DNA from: Lactifluus volemus
Lineage: Eukaryota > Basidiomycota > Agaricomycetes > Russulales > Russulaceae
Reading direction: 5' to 3'
Length of the DNA: 64,000 bases
NCBI GenBank assembly: GCA_022376515.1
Contig: WTXI01000082.1
Location: 85,734-149,733, forward strand
Below the pieces are notes generated by a model. That model worked only from the letters and a program-made list of their open reading frames with translations. It was not told the origin of the DNA and searched no databases. The position numbers and the translations under genes are program-made. How positions within the stretch are numbered: the stretch's first letter is position 1; each line of letters starts with the position of its first letter. This document shows positions 24,301-33,983 of this stretch, one piece after another.

Positions 24301-24469
24301 TCCAGGAATGAAGACTGACCTCATAAATCGACACTCCGATGACTTCACCACTGACGCCCGGAATAAAATCAAACGCCTGCGGTCGTGATGCGGTACAATT
24401 TTCTGGAATTATTTACTCTTTACCGCGATATGGAGGTAACGTCCGCATTACCACCTCCTTTTGAAAAAA
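21338..24469. other. About 3.1 kb with no recognised gene
   Basis: AT/GC-balanced spacer. The open frames here (for example 21523-21828, 22540-22849 and 23405-23673) are short, overlap in several phases and show no protein-like composition. I see no RNA gene or repeat of note. Confidence 0.5.
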
Positions 24470-24604
24470 AGGTCACATTATGAAAGTTTTTAGTCGGCAG
24501 AGTGAACAAGGAGAAAAATAATTTAAAATAAAGTAAAGCCCAACACATGGACATTCCGAGTCAATCCAGCCAGTTCATCTACTGAGTAGGCTGCATCATG
24601 TACA

Positions 24605-25758
24605 TTACACGAGGTTCAATGGCTTATCTACTTCCTCTTTAAGACCGAGCTCAATGGGGAAAGCGGTAACATTAATCGCGACTTTGGTGACACCCATCTG
24701 ATTGCGGTCACGCGATTCCCAGCCCTCGGGGAGACGTTCCTCGGTCAAGAAGGTGAATAGGTCGGGCACAACCCCACCAAAAACGTGCAACAATTGTGCA
24801 GCGCTGTCATGATAACGATGAGGTGGAAAAAGAGAAGAAATTAGGAGACGAACTTTGCTGAGTTAATTATCTTGTGTTTGAGGTCTATCGAGTATTGCCC
24901 ATTATCTCTCCTGCATTCACGACGACGCGCATCAAGACGCCTGGCAAAATCCCTTGGGGTCAATGCGCGATCCATATCAAAGTCGGCCAACGCTTTCGCG
25001 GCCTGCCGTGCGACGCCGAAATAGGGCGACTCGATCGGGGGCAGAGGCAGGTCCAATGGTGTCGCGTGGATCCGGGGTGGTCTGCCAGTGGCGCACTTGA
25101 GCAACGAGGCTATCAACTGACCATCCGGCATACTCTGGTCAGGTCGGAGGTGCGAGTCAGGTCCTGTGTTGTTCCATAAGGAGGATTTTAAGTGAGGGGA
25201 GAGGCGGAGTTGGTCAGGAGAGCTAGGATTCTATGAACAACATACGGGTGAAAGAGGCATCATGCTCAATGCCGTCATGTACATCGGCGTCTGAGAGGTT
25301 GAAGGTCCCATTCAAGTAAGAGCGGCCTAAGGCGTGAGACAAGCCGCGCGACATGACGAGGGCGGCCGTAGGAGAAAAGTTGAAAGTTGTGCGGGCCTTC
25401 GCAGCCACCTCGCGGAAGGAGATGTTGCGTCCGTCTCGTGCGATGATGCCTAGAGCATGTGAGACATATCTTTCCCAAAAACTTGGGCGAAAGGTGACGA
25501 ACCGTGATTGGCCATCGAGTTTAACCCGGGACATGCACTGCGAATATCACCGGGTTTCGGAGGGATATATTCTGGCCAGATGCCACCTTCTCCTGGGTGT
25601 CCCTTTGGCGTCACCCTACCGACCTTGCGCTTGAATGTGAGCACATTAATGAGTGTGAGGGAAATGTCCCAGAAGAAGACGAAGACGGTGAAGCAGAACT
25701 CAAAGATTGACGCGGTGATTTCGCGTCCAATGCGACGGAGAGCTGTGATGAGTGCCAT
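24605..25758 (-). CDS. Family 2 (chloroperoxidase/UPO-type) heme peroxidase, copy 1, 322 aa
   Basis: Four exons, 25758-25503, 25449-25246, 25163-24854 and 24803-24605, sum to 969 nt with all phases closing. The proximal heme-ligand motif is at residues 76-77 (SACPGLNSMANHG, Cys76). The acid-base motif I-E147-H148-D149-A-S follows in exon 2 (DGIEHDASFT), as in chloroperoxidases and unspecific peroxygenases. Residue 75 is Ala, so the family's Pro-Cys-Pro is Ala-Cys-Pro. A hydrophobic stretch at about 15-42 (FEFCFTVFVFFWDISLTL) indicates a membrane anchor or uncleaved signal rather than a typical secretion peptide. Likely heme-thiolate oxidation of an unknown substrate. No damage seen. Confidence 0.85.
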
Positions 25759-28473
25759 TGAGATGGGTCCCAGGATTCAGTGACCCCAGCAGAGTTTATA
25801 CCGAATGCTCTGATATATCCTGTTTCAAAGAACTGCACCGCATGATATACCGAATTGAGAGTTCGGGCTGCTCTCCGTCACCGAGAATGATGACATCGTT
25901 GCGGCCGTTTCAATGCGATACCAATCATGATGGTCCGAAAGTCTTGGGACGTCCACGCTTAGACGACGATCATGATACGCGAAACCATGAATCACGAGAT
26001 CAGCCTATATCCACACAAGTAGGGTAAGCCTAGCTGAATTTGACGCATGGCATCGGGAGAGCACAGTTGAGTATGCAGGAGAAACAAGAAGGGCCCGGGT
26101 AAGTATTATGGGCTCGGAAGGCCAAAATGTGGGTACCAGTGAGGATGAAACGAGGCAAACGCTCGCACTTGCGCTTTAAGAGGCTATCCGTTACGACTAC
26201 ACTGGCAGCCCAGGGCTTCTCTTCCTGAGCGGCATTATTTACCCCTCTTGAGACAGACCGGTACAGTACTGTAAGGTGGACCTTACACAAACCCTCGAAT
26301 CCAGCAAGTTGAACTTTCGACCTCAAAAAAAAATTTCATCTCCGGGCCCTGCCCTAAACACCGCCTGATTGGGGCGTCTCGAATCCATCAAACCCGACAT
26401 CGCGCCATCTCGCAAAACCATCATCGCCCCGATCACCGACTCCGACACGTCCTCAATGGAAGATATAAATTGGCAGCACTCATTGAACGATTTTTTCGTC
26501 ACTGGCGTGCCACGCGTGCGGGCCTCCTACAATCCTTGGCAGTGCTTACCTGTAGTCTACTTGCATCTTTAGCCCTCTTTTCCAGATATTTCTACTATAC
26601 CGGTGCTATGAGACGACTCTTATCAGCGCCCTCTTTTCTATGGACTATCGAGTGACGTCGTGCGCGAGCCACGAGGCCAAGCCATTGGGAGCATTGCCAA
26701 TGCAGCGCCTCCTCGGCTGAAGCCCCACATCCCTCTCCTTTCATTTATCTCTCGCGTTTTACACTACTTTGGACATCCTAGGGGGCAGTGCTTCAAGCAT
26801 TGCCTTCACAGGCTTATCCCTTTTCGTTTGGGCTCTGAATTACCTACTTAGTCTCACAGAAACAAATAAAGGCCTTGCCCACTGGCCTAGAAGGGCGTCC
26901 AATATATTTCTTTCGATTTAGATCACCTTGCTTCGTACTCGAAAAACTAAGAACCCCTCTCGTTCTCGTCTCGTCTTGCCTTTGTTTTGCACCTATCGTC
27001 TCTCACTTCACTCGTTACAGCTCCAGATCCAATCTGCGCTATCAACAACTCTACGCGCCCACCTCGCGTTACTTCTCGAATCGACAACGTGCCGCGAGAG
27101 TCTTTAACGTTCCCCCGCGCGTCCCTCCTAGCCTTATCGACTCACCCTAACTTCCCCCGAACTCGCCCGTGCTTTCTGGAGTACCAATACTACGGGAATC
27201 AGAATTTGCCGTGATGCTGGTACTAGTAACTGGACCTGGACTCATAACCCTCAAGTTCACCACCCATTCCAATTGCCTCTAAGAGCTTATCTCTCTTCCA
27301 AAATCTATACGTCGTGACGAACAAAGCACGAAAGAAGGACGGTAGCTATCCTGTTCTTCTCGCGCTTCCTGCGGTGGCAGACTACATGCCCTCGGCCGAA
27401 CGAAGCTTCTGGTGGATTTCTCATCGATTCCCATCACGGGCATTTCCCAAAGACTTCTTGGCTGAACCATCGCTTGATTATCTCAAAATAAAAGTCGCTC
27501 GGAGGAATAGAGACACTGCTCGAAACCAAACCATGCCATGCCTGTGCCTAAGGACAGGCACGTGTGCTAATCGCTTCACTCAATTGTGAGCCGAGATTAG
27601 GGCCATTCGAAGATCTCGACCCATCACATACCAAGAGCGCGGAGAAGCGAAGACCAGCCATCTAGGGTCGCTGGGCTTGGGATACGCAAATGGTGCTAGT
27701 GAGTGACAAGCGGAAGGAAGCATCATGATGTATGACCGCGTCGCCCATGTCCCCTCCCATCAACGTGAGGAAGCTATGAATACTACGGCCTGAGTTATTG
27801 CCACTAGTGACATCATCGCCAAATCACGAGGCACTAGTCCGGTTTACTGTAGCCAGTAGGGTTGAGGAGGCCCGCGGCAATTTAACAGTCATTTGAACAG
27901 AGTAACAACGCTGGCGAATACAGGGCCCGCACAGCTGGTACATGATCTAGATGGAGTAGCTAAGGCAGCGATCTCGACCAGCGATGTCCGTGGGCGTTGC
28001 TGAGTCCCAATAAAGCCTCCGAGTCATGCAGATGCTTCTGAATCGCCAGAATTATTCCGACGAGGCGCTGGACCGCTCAACTAGAACAGGGGAGATACCC
28101 ACTGGTAACCTCGGGTCCAAAGTTCTCCGTCACGGTGGCGCAGCGGAGATCATGCTAAACCTAGTATTAAGGTAAGACAGACAGCTAAAGCAGTGACAGA
28201 AAGGCAGCTCTTACTAGAGGAAGCCTGCGGTCTGAATGCGGCATTATGGCACACTCGTAGGATTGTGAGCGGGTCCAGGCCATTGCCACCGGAGGCTAAA
28301 ATAATCGACGCAAGTCCTGTGTCGCTGATATTAAGCTGAGCATGAGATGATTCATTAAACACCCGAATAAGATGAGATTCAGTTGCCGGACCCTATCATC
28401 TCCTATTCTTTCCCGTTGAAACTCGCTGAAATGAGACACATTGCACTGTATTTGCACGCAATTTTGCAGCCAA
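25759..28473. other. Non-coding part of duplication unit 1
   Basis: Upstream DNA of peroxidase copy 1 and spacer, alignable in blocks with 30397-32778. Open frames here (26369-27589, 28150-28362) are not preserved in the second unit, which argues against coding function. Confidence 0.55.
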
Positions 28474-28495
28474 CCTTTCAATTCCAGTCAAGGAA
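28474..28495 (+). pseudogene. Remnant of a tRNA-Tyr-like gene
   Basis: At the position equivalent to the tRNA at 32779 in unit 2, only CCTTT joined to CAATTCCAGTCAAGGAA remains. These are the 5' acceptor bases fused to the T-loop and 3' acceptor arm. Flanks on both sides align with unit 2, so the middle of the tRNA was deleted, with a TT microhomology at the junction. Confidence 0.7.
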
Positions 28496-29218
28496 ATTTT
28501 TTTTTCTGTGCTCAAATGGATCTCGTTTCTGCATGAATTCAATTGATAACTGATCGATGCCAGCGAGAAGTGTGTCGGCACGAACTACTCGTTGACGCAT
28601 CCTTTTGCTCCTCCCTTGCAGACTTAATAGATACATTACAGTATAGGCCTATTTCACTTGGACACCTTTTATGATTTCTCAAGTAGTGTGGGGGCGGTAC
28701 AATGGGCAATTTTCATTGCACCAACTGCCAGTGCCAGTGCCAGCGGCCCAGGCACCCTGCTCATCACAATGCCTGCCTTGACAGCTGCATCAATAAATGA
28801 AGGCTATGACCAAGATCGCAAGCTAAAACAGTCCTTCCCTCAGGATTCCACAGCCTCCATATCACAAAAATTCCTACTTATGTCGACAATTCGACGCAGT
28901 TAGGAACCTTCTTTGAACTGGAGTTATGGACCCCTCAGGGAAAGCGTGCCGTCAGCTACTGCCGACCACAGTCAGAGGCCAAACCAAGTTGATATTTCAT
29001 ACGATGTTGTCAAAGATGTCTGCAGCACTAGTATGTCAACGAGGATGTCCAGGTTGAGGACTTCAGTGGAAAAAAATAAATCGCATTATGAAGGTCTTTA
29101 GTCGTCAGAGTGAACAAGAAGAAAAATAACTTTAAGTGAGAACCGACACATGGATGTTCCGAGTCAGTCCCGCCAGTTCAGGAGTTCATCGTTCATCTAG
29201 TGAGTGGGCTGCTGTACA

Positions 29219-30396
29219 TCACATAAGATTTAATGGCTGATCGACTTCTTCTTTAACACCGAACTCAATGCGTAAACTGACACGGGTGAACGAGAACATG
29301 GTGAGACCCATCCGATCGCGGGCACGCGATTCCCAACCATCGGGGAGACGTTCCTCTACCAAGAAGGTGTATAGGTCGGGTACACACCCACCAAAGACAG
29401 TCAACATTGTTGACCCACTGCCCACCAAAAAGAGATGACGATGAGGTGGGAAAAGAGAAGAAATTAGGAGACGAACTTGGCTGAGCCAAATATCTTGTGT
29501 CTGAAGTCTAGCGAGTACTGCCCATTATCGCGCCTGGATTCAGGACGACGCACACCAAGACGCCGGGAGAGATCGGTTGCGGTCAAGGTGCGATTCATAT
29601 CGAAGTCGGCCAAAGCTTTCGCGACGTGCACTGCGACGTCGAAATAGGGCGAGTCGCTCGAGGGAAGAGGCGAATATGATGCTGTCGCCTGGATCCGGGG
29701 TGGCGGGCCAGTGGCACACTTGAGCAATGAGGCTACCAACTGACCGTCCGGCGGACCCTGATCGTTTTGCAGGTACGTGTCACGTCCTACATCGTAGTAC
29801 CATAACGAGGATTTTAAGTGGGGGAGAGGCGGGGTTGGTCAGGAGAGCTAGGAATTGGAGGAGTTTTATGGAAAACATACGGACGAGAGAGGCATCGTGC
29901 TCAATGCCGTTGTGTGCATCGACGTCTGAGAGGTCGAAGCGCCCACTGTTGTAAGAGCGGTTCAAGATGTGCGCCGCGTAGCGAGGCACGTAGATGCAGA
30001 ACGTAGGAGAAATGTTGAAAGTTTCGCCGACCTTTCTAGATAGGTCTCGGAAGGAGATGTTGCGTCCGTCTCGTGAGATGATACCTAGAGCACGTGAGAC
30101 ACAACTCTGCCAAAAACTTGGGCGAAAGGGGACGAACCGTGATTGGCCATCGCGTTTAGCGCGGGGCATCCACAGCGGCTGTCACCGGGTTTCGGAGGGA
30201 TATATTCTGGCCAGATGCCACCTTCTCCTGGGTGTCCCTTTGGCGTCACCCTACCGACCGTGCGCTTGAAAGTGAGCACATTAATGAGTGTGAGGGAAAT
30301 GTCCCAGGAGAAGAGGTAGACGAGGAAGCAGAACTCAAAGATTGACGCGGTGATTTCGCGTCCAATGCGACGGAGAGTTGTGATGATGAGTACCAT
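29219..30396 (-). CDS. Family 2 (chloroperoxidase/UPO-type) heme peroxidase, copy 2, 323 aa
   Basis: Four exons, 30396-30138, 30084-29881, 29786-29477 and 29417-29219, sum to 972 nt. Exons 2-4 have exactly the lengths of copy 1 (204, 310, 199). The heme-ligand motif is RCGCPALNAMANHG (Cys77, preceded by Gly, not Pro) and the acid-base motif is NGIEHDASLVR. The N-terminal hydrophobic segment is preserved (FEFCFLVYLFSWDISLTL). The start was chosen by alignment to copy 1; the frame is open upstream to 30480. The two proteins share the N-terminal 70 residues almost unchanged but differ strongly in the segment after the DGRNISF block. That suggests both are under constraint with diverged substrate pockets. 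Confidence 0.85.
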
Positions 30397-32778
30397 TGAT
30401 GGGTCCCAGGATTCAGTGACCCCAGCAGAATTTATACCGAAGGCTCTGACATATCCTGTTTTTGAAGAACTGCACCGCATGATATACCAAATTGAGACAA
30501 GCTAGAGTTCGGGCTGCTCCCCGTCACCGAGAATACCGACGTCGTTGCCCGGGCTTGCCGCCGTTACTTGTCTCGGAAATCATGATATCAAACCCGTGGT
30601 CCGAACGTCGCATCCACGCTTAGACGACGATATGCGAAGCCCGGGAAGCTTCAAGAACCACGAGATCGGCCTATACCCACACAAGTGGGGTAGCCTAGCT
30701 GAATTTGACTCGTGGCGTCTGGAAACACAGCTGAGGATGCAGGAACGCACAAGAAGGGCCCGGGTAAGTATTATGGGCTCCAAGGGCCAGCGGCGCAGCT
30801 GGGTGATCAAGAGGGGGTACCAGTGAGGATGAAGCAAGGCAAGCCCTCGCACTTACGCTTTAAGAGGGCATTCCGTTACGCTTCTACCATATGAGCTACA
30901 TTTAGCACACGGCGTACATCACCGCTGACAGTTACATTCAATGAGATTCAATTTTTGACTTACGGAAACGACATTCCCCCATGTGTCTGACACTGGCAGC
31001 CCAGGGCTTCTCTTCCTGAGCCGCATTATTTACCCCTCTTCAAGTTGAGGCGGACCGACTTTGAGAATATAGTACTTGAAGAGGACCCCTTAGTCTTGAG
31101 ATGCATCCAGACGGTATCAGTCTTCTCACTGGGTGAGATTAGGCCCAGAGCCTGGTAAGGTGACGTGGTGACGTCATGTCAAAAGAGATACAACTTCCTA
31201 CCACGTGACGTTTACTCCCGCCGGTACACTTCCAGGATCTCGATACCGACCCTTCTCTATCTTCAGACAGCATACTTTGGATATTTTGAGCTATCACAAA
31301 TACTCCCCGCTTTACAGATGTCTCGCAAGGCTGCTCTAACGTACTGTTTGGGTATGCACTGGCCGCAAGCTATCCACTGTTGGATAGCACCGCATCAACC
31401 GGCTGACAACTGATGGGCCAGTACTACGGGAATATCTCAAAGTGGGAAGATGGGAACCAAAATTTCCGCAACGGTCCGTTCTTTTCAAACCCGAGCCCTC
31501 CGCAGTGATGGGATGAGCGACTCGAATTTGCCCTGATGCTGGGTTTGAGCTCTCCCGAGACAGAGTACTAGTAACTGGACCTGGACCCATAGCTCTCGAG
31601 TTCACCACCCACCCCAATTGCCTCTAAGGGCTTATCTCTCTTCCAAAATCGATACGTCATGTGTAATGATGAACAAAGCACGGAAGAAGGGCGGCAGCTA
31701 TCCTGTTCTTCTCGCGCTTCCTGCGGTCGCAGTGTACTACATGCCCTCGGCCGAATGAAGCTTCTAGTGGATTTCTCGTTGATTCCCATCACGGAAATTT
31801 GTTTTTCCCGACTTCTCGATTGAACCATAAATAAAAAAAAGTCCCTTAGGGACACTGCTCGAGTACGCAAGCACGTGCTAATCGCTTCACTCATTTGTGA
31901 GCCGAGATCAGGGGCATTTAAAGATCTCGACCCATCACATGCCAAGAGCGCCATCTAGGGTCGCAGGGCTTGGGATACGCAAATGGTGCTAGTGAGTGAC
32001 AAGCGAAAGGAAGCATCATAATGTATGACCGCATCGCCCATGTCCCCTCCCATCAACGTGAGGAAGCTATGAATATTACGGCTTGAGTTATTGCCGCTAG
32101 TGACATCATCGCCAAATCACGAGGCACTAGTCCGGTATACTGTAGCTAGTAGGGTTGAGGAGGCCCGCGGCAATTCAACAGTCATTTGAACAGAGTAACA
32201 ACGCTGGCGAATACAGGGCCCGCACAGCTGGTACATGATCTGGATGGAGTAGCAAAGGCAGCGATTTCGACCAGCGATGTCCGTGGGCGTTGCTGAACCA
32301 ATAAAGCCTCCGATTCATGCTGATACTTCTGAATTCCCAGAGTTATTCCGACGAGGCGCTGGCCCACTCATCTAGAACAGGGGAGATACCCACTGGCAAC
32401 CTCGGGTTCAACGTTCTCCGTCACGGTGGCGCAGCGGAGATCATGCTGAGCCTGGTATTAAGGTAAGACAGACAGCTAAAGCAGTGGCAGAAATGCAGTT
32501 TTCACTAGAGGCAGCCTGCGGTCTGAATGTGGCATTATGGCACACTCGTGGGATCGTGAGCGGGTCCAGGCCATCATGATCGCCACCGGAGGCGAAAGTA
32601 ATCGACGCATGTCCTATGTGCCGTTGATATTTAGCTGAGCATGAGATGATTCATTAAACACCGTGACGAATAAGATGAGATTCAGTTGCTGGACCCTATT
32701 ATCTCCTATTCTTTCCCCATTGAAACTCGCTGAAATGAGACATATTGGACTGTATTTGCACGCAATTTTGCAGCCAAC
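30397..32778. other. Non-coding part of duplication unit 2
   Basis: Peroxidase copy 2 upstream DNA and spacer. It contains an insertion relative to unit 1 near 30890-31000. No gene recognised. Confidence 0.55.
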
Positions 32779-32864
32779 CCTTTGGTAGCTCAACTGGAAG
32801 AGCATGGGACTATAACAACATCTGTGATATCCCAAGGTTGCTGGTTCAATTCCAGTCCGAAGGA
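32779..32864 (+). tRNA. tRNA-Tyr-like gene, anticodon ATA, 13-nt intron
   Basis: Full cloverleaf: 7-bp acceptor (CCTTTGG with CCGAAGG, one G-T pair), D arm GCTC/GAGC, anticodon stem TGGGA/TCCCA, variable AGGTT, T arm GCTGG/CCAGT, discriminator A. That is 73 nt after removing an intron at 32816-32828, in the canonical place after base 37. The A box (TAGCTCAACTGG) and B box (GGTTCAATTCC) fit RNA polymerase III consensus. The loop reads CTATAA, giving anticodon ATA where a eukaryotic tRNA-Tyr has GTA. The rest looks like tRNA-Tyr, so this may be a mutated Tyr gene or a tRNA-derived repeat. Confidence 0.8.
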
Positions 32865-32868
32865 ATTC

Positions 32869-32875
32869 TTTTTTT
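32869..32875 (+). terminator. RNA polymerase III terminator, T7
   Basis: A run of seven T residues 5 bp after the tRNA 3' end, as expected for Pol III termination. Confidence 0.75.
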
Positions 32876-33084
32876 CAGTGCCCAAATGGATCTCATTTGG
32901 CGTGAGTTCAATTGATAACTGATCGGTGCCAGTGAGAAATGTCAGCACAAACTACTCCGAGTCATTGACACATCCTTTTGCTCTTCCCTTGCAGACTCAA
33001 TAGATACGTTATAGTATGACCTACTGCCAGTGCCAGTGGCCCGGGCACCCTGCTCATCATACATACCACTGTCTTGGCTGTCAA

Positions 33085-33166
33085 CCTTTGGTAGCTCAAC
33101 TGGAAGAGCATGGGACTATAAAAAAAGAACATCCCAAGGTTGCTGGTTCAATTCCAGTCTGAAGGG
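33085..33166 (+). tRNA. Second tRNA-Tyr-like gene, anticodon ATA, 9-nt intron
   Basis: Same cloverleaf as 32779-32864: acceptor CCTTTGG/CTGAAGG with two wobble pairs, the same D, anticodon and T stems, and the same A and B boxes. The intron (33122-33130) is shorter and A-rich. The discriminator is G. The anticodon is again ATA. The homology continues about 35 bp past the tRNA (CCCAAGTGGATC against CCCAAATGGATC), so the two arose from one duplicated segment. Activity uncertain. Confidence 0.75.
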
Positions 33167-33170
33167 ATTC

Positions 33171-33175
33171 TTTTT
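33171..33175 (+). terminator. RNA polymerase III terminator, T5
   Basis: Five T residues 5 bp past the second tRNA-like gene. Confidence 0.6.
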
Positions 33176-33183
33176 CTCTCTAC

Positions 33184-33983
33184 CCAAGTGGATCGGGGTC
33201 ATTTCGAAACGGATCCAGCGGGATGTCCTCATCTGCACTTATTTGAGATAAATCCAAGAGGGTGAACGTGAAGATACACCGAACGCCATTATGATGGACT
33301 CAATGTTTAGATGGTTTCCAAGGAGTCCATCTGTAGGGCCTCTCATGTAATTCGTACTGTATGTGGACGTAAAGCCAGATTACAGTAGTTTTCTCACAAC
33401 GGTCACCATTTGTGGCTGGCCTACCGTCACGGTATATAATTCGTTCACCCAGTCAGAACATATAAAGATGACTATATGGTGTTCATGCGCAAGTCGAAGA
33501 GGCATGTGAGCCGATCTGGATCTTCATAGAAAAGACTTGAAAGGACGCAACGATGTGACGGCGGACAAAGTAAGGTTGCGCATAGCCAGCAGAACTCGGG
33601 AACTCATAATGATGGCGAAGCACAGAAAATTTTTGGAAAAAAGGTTGCGAAATCAAACCAGGAACATCGGATGACACAAGTCCGTCATTTGGATTCCTTC
33701 CAGCAGTCGGGCTTTCCGTAAAATTAACTCAGAAAGGGGGATTTTTTCTCTGGACTGCAAACATTTACGTACGAAAAGACCTTGTACAGGAGCGAAATGA
33801 TCGTGTATGTCAGAATTCTAGTGTTTACAGAAATCTTTCGCCGCATGGTGAGTTGGGAAGCGGCATCAGGTTCTCCGAAGTTCAAGCCACCCCTCAAGCT
33901 GGCGCCTATTTTGAACTCCTTGGCTGCCCATCTGCGAACACCACGACCATTACCGATCCGCCATCACTATGGCTGCTGCCGCG
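33184..33983. other. Intergenic, no gene recognised
   Basis: Spacer between the second tRNA-like gene and the 3' end of the PP2C-like gene. Nothing of note. Confidence 0.5.

Larger units (their letters stand above)
24470..29074. repeat. Tandem segmental duplication, unit 1
   Basis: It matches 29075-33040 along its length: the 24478 and 29086 blocks, peroxidase gene 1 against gene 2, and the 27240/31590, 27900/32160 and 28140/32440 blocks. Spacing between matching points is 4.3-4.6 kb. Divergence is moderate, with many indels outside the gene, so the duplication is not recent. Confidence 0.85.
29075..33040. repeat. Tandem segmental duplication, unit 2
   Basis: Direct copy of 24470-29074. It retains the peroxidase gene and the whole downstream spacer, plus a full-length tRNA-Tyr-like gene where unit 1 has only a remnant. 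Confidence 0.85.

Noticed and set aside
32779..32864. tRNA-Ile with anticodon TAT
   Set aside because: The 5-bp anticodon stem TGGGA/TCCCA fixes the loop so that positions 34-36 are ATA; a TAT reading breaks the stem.
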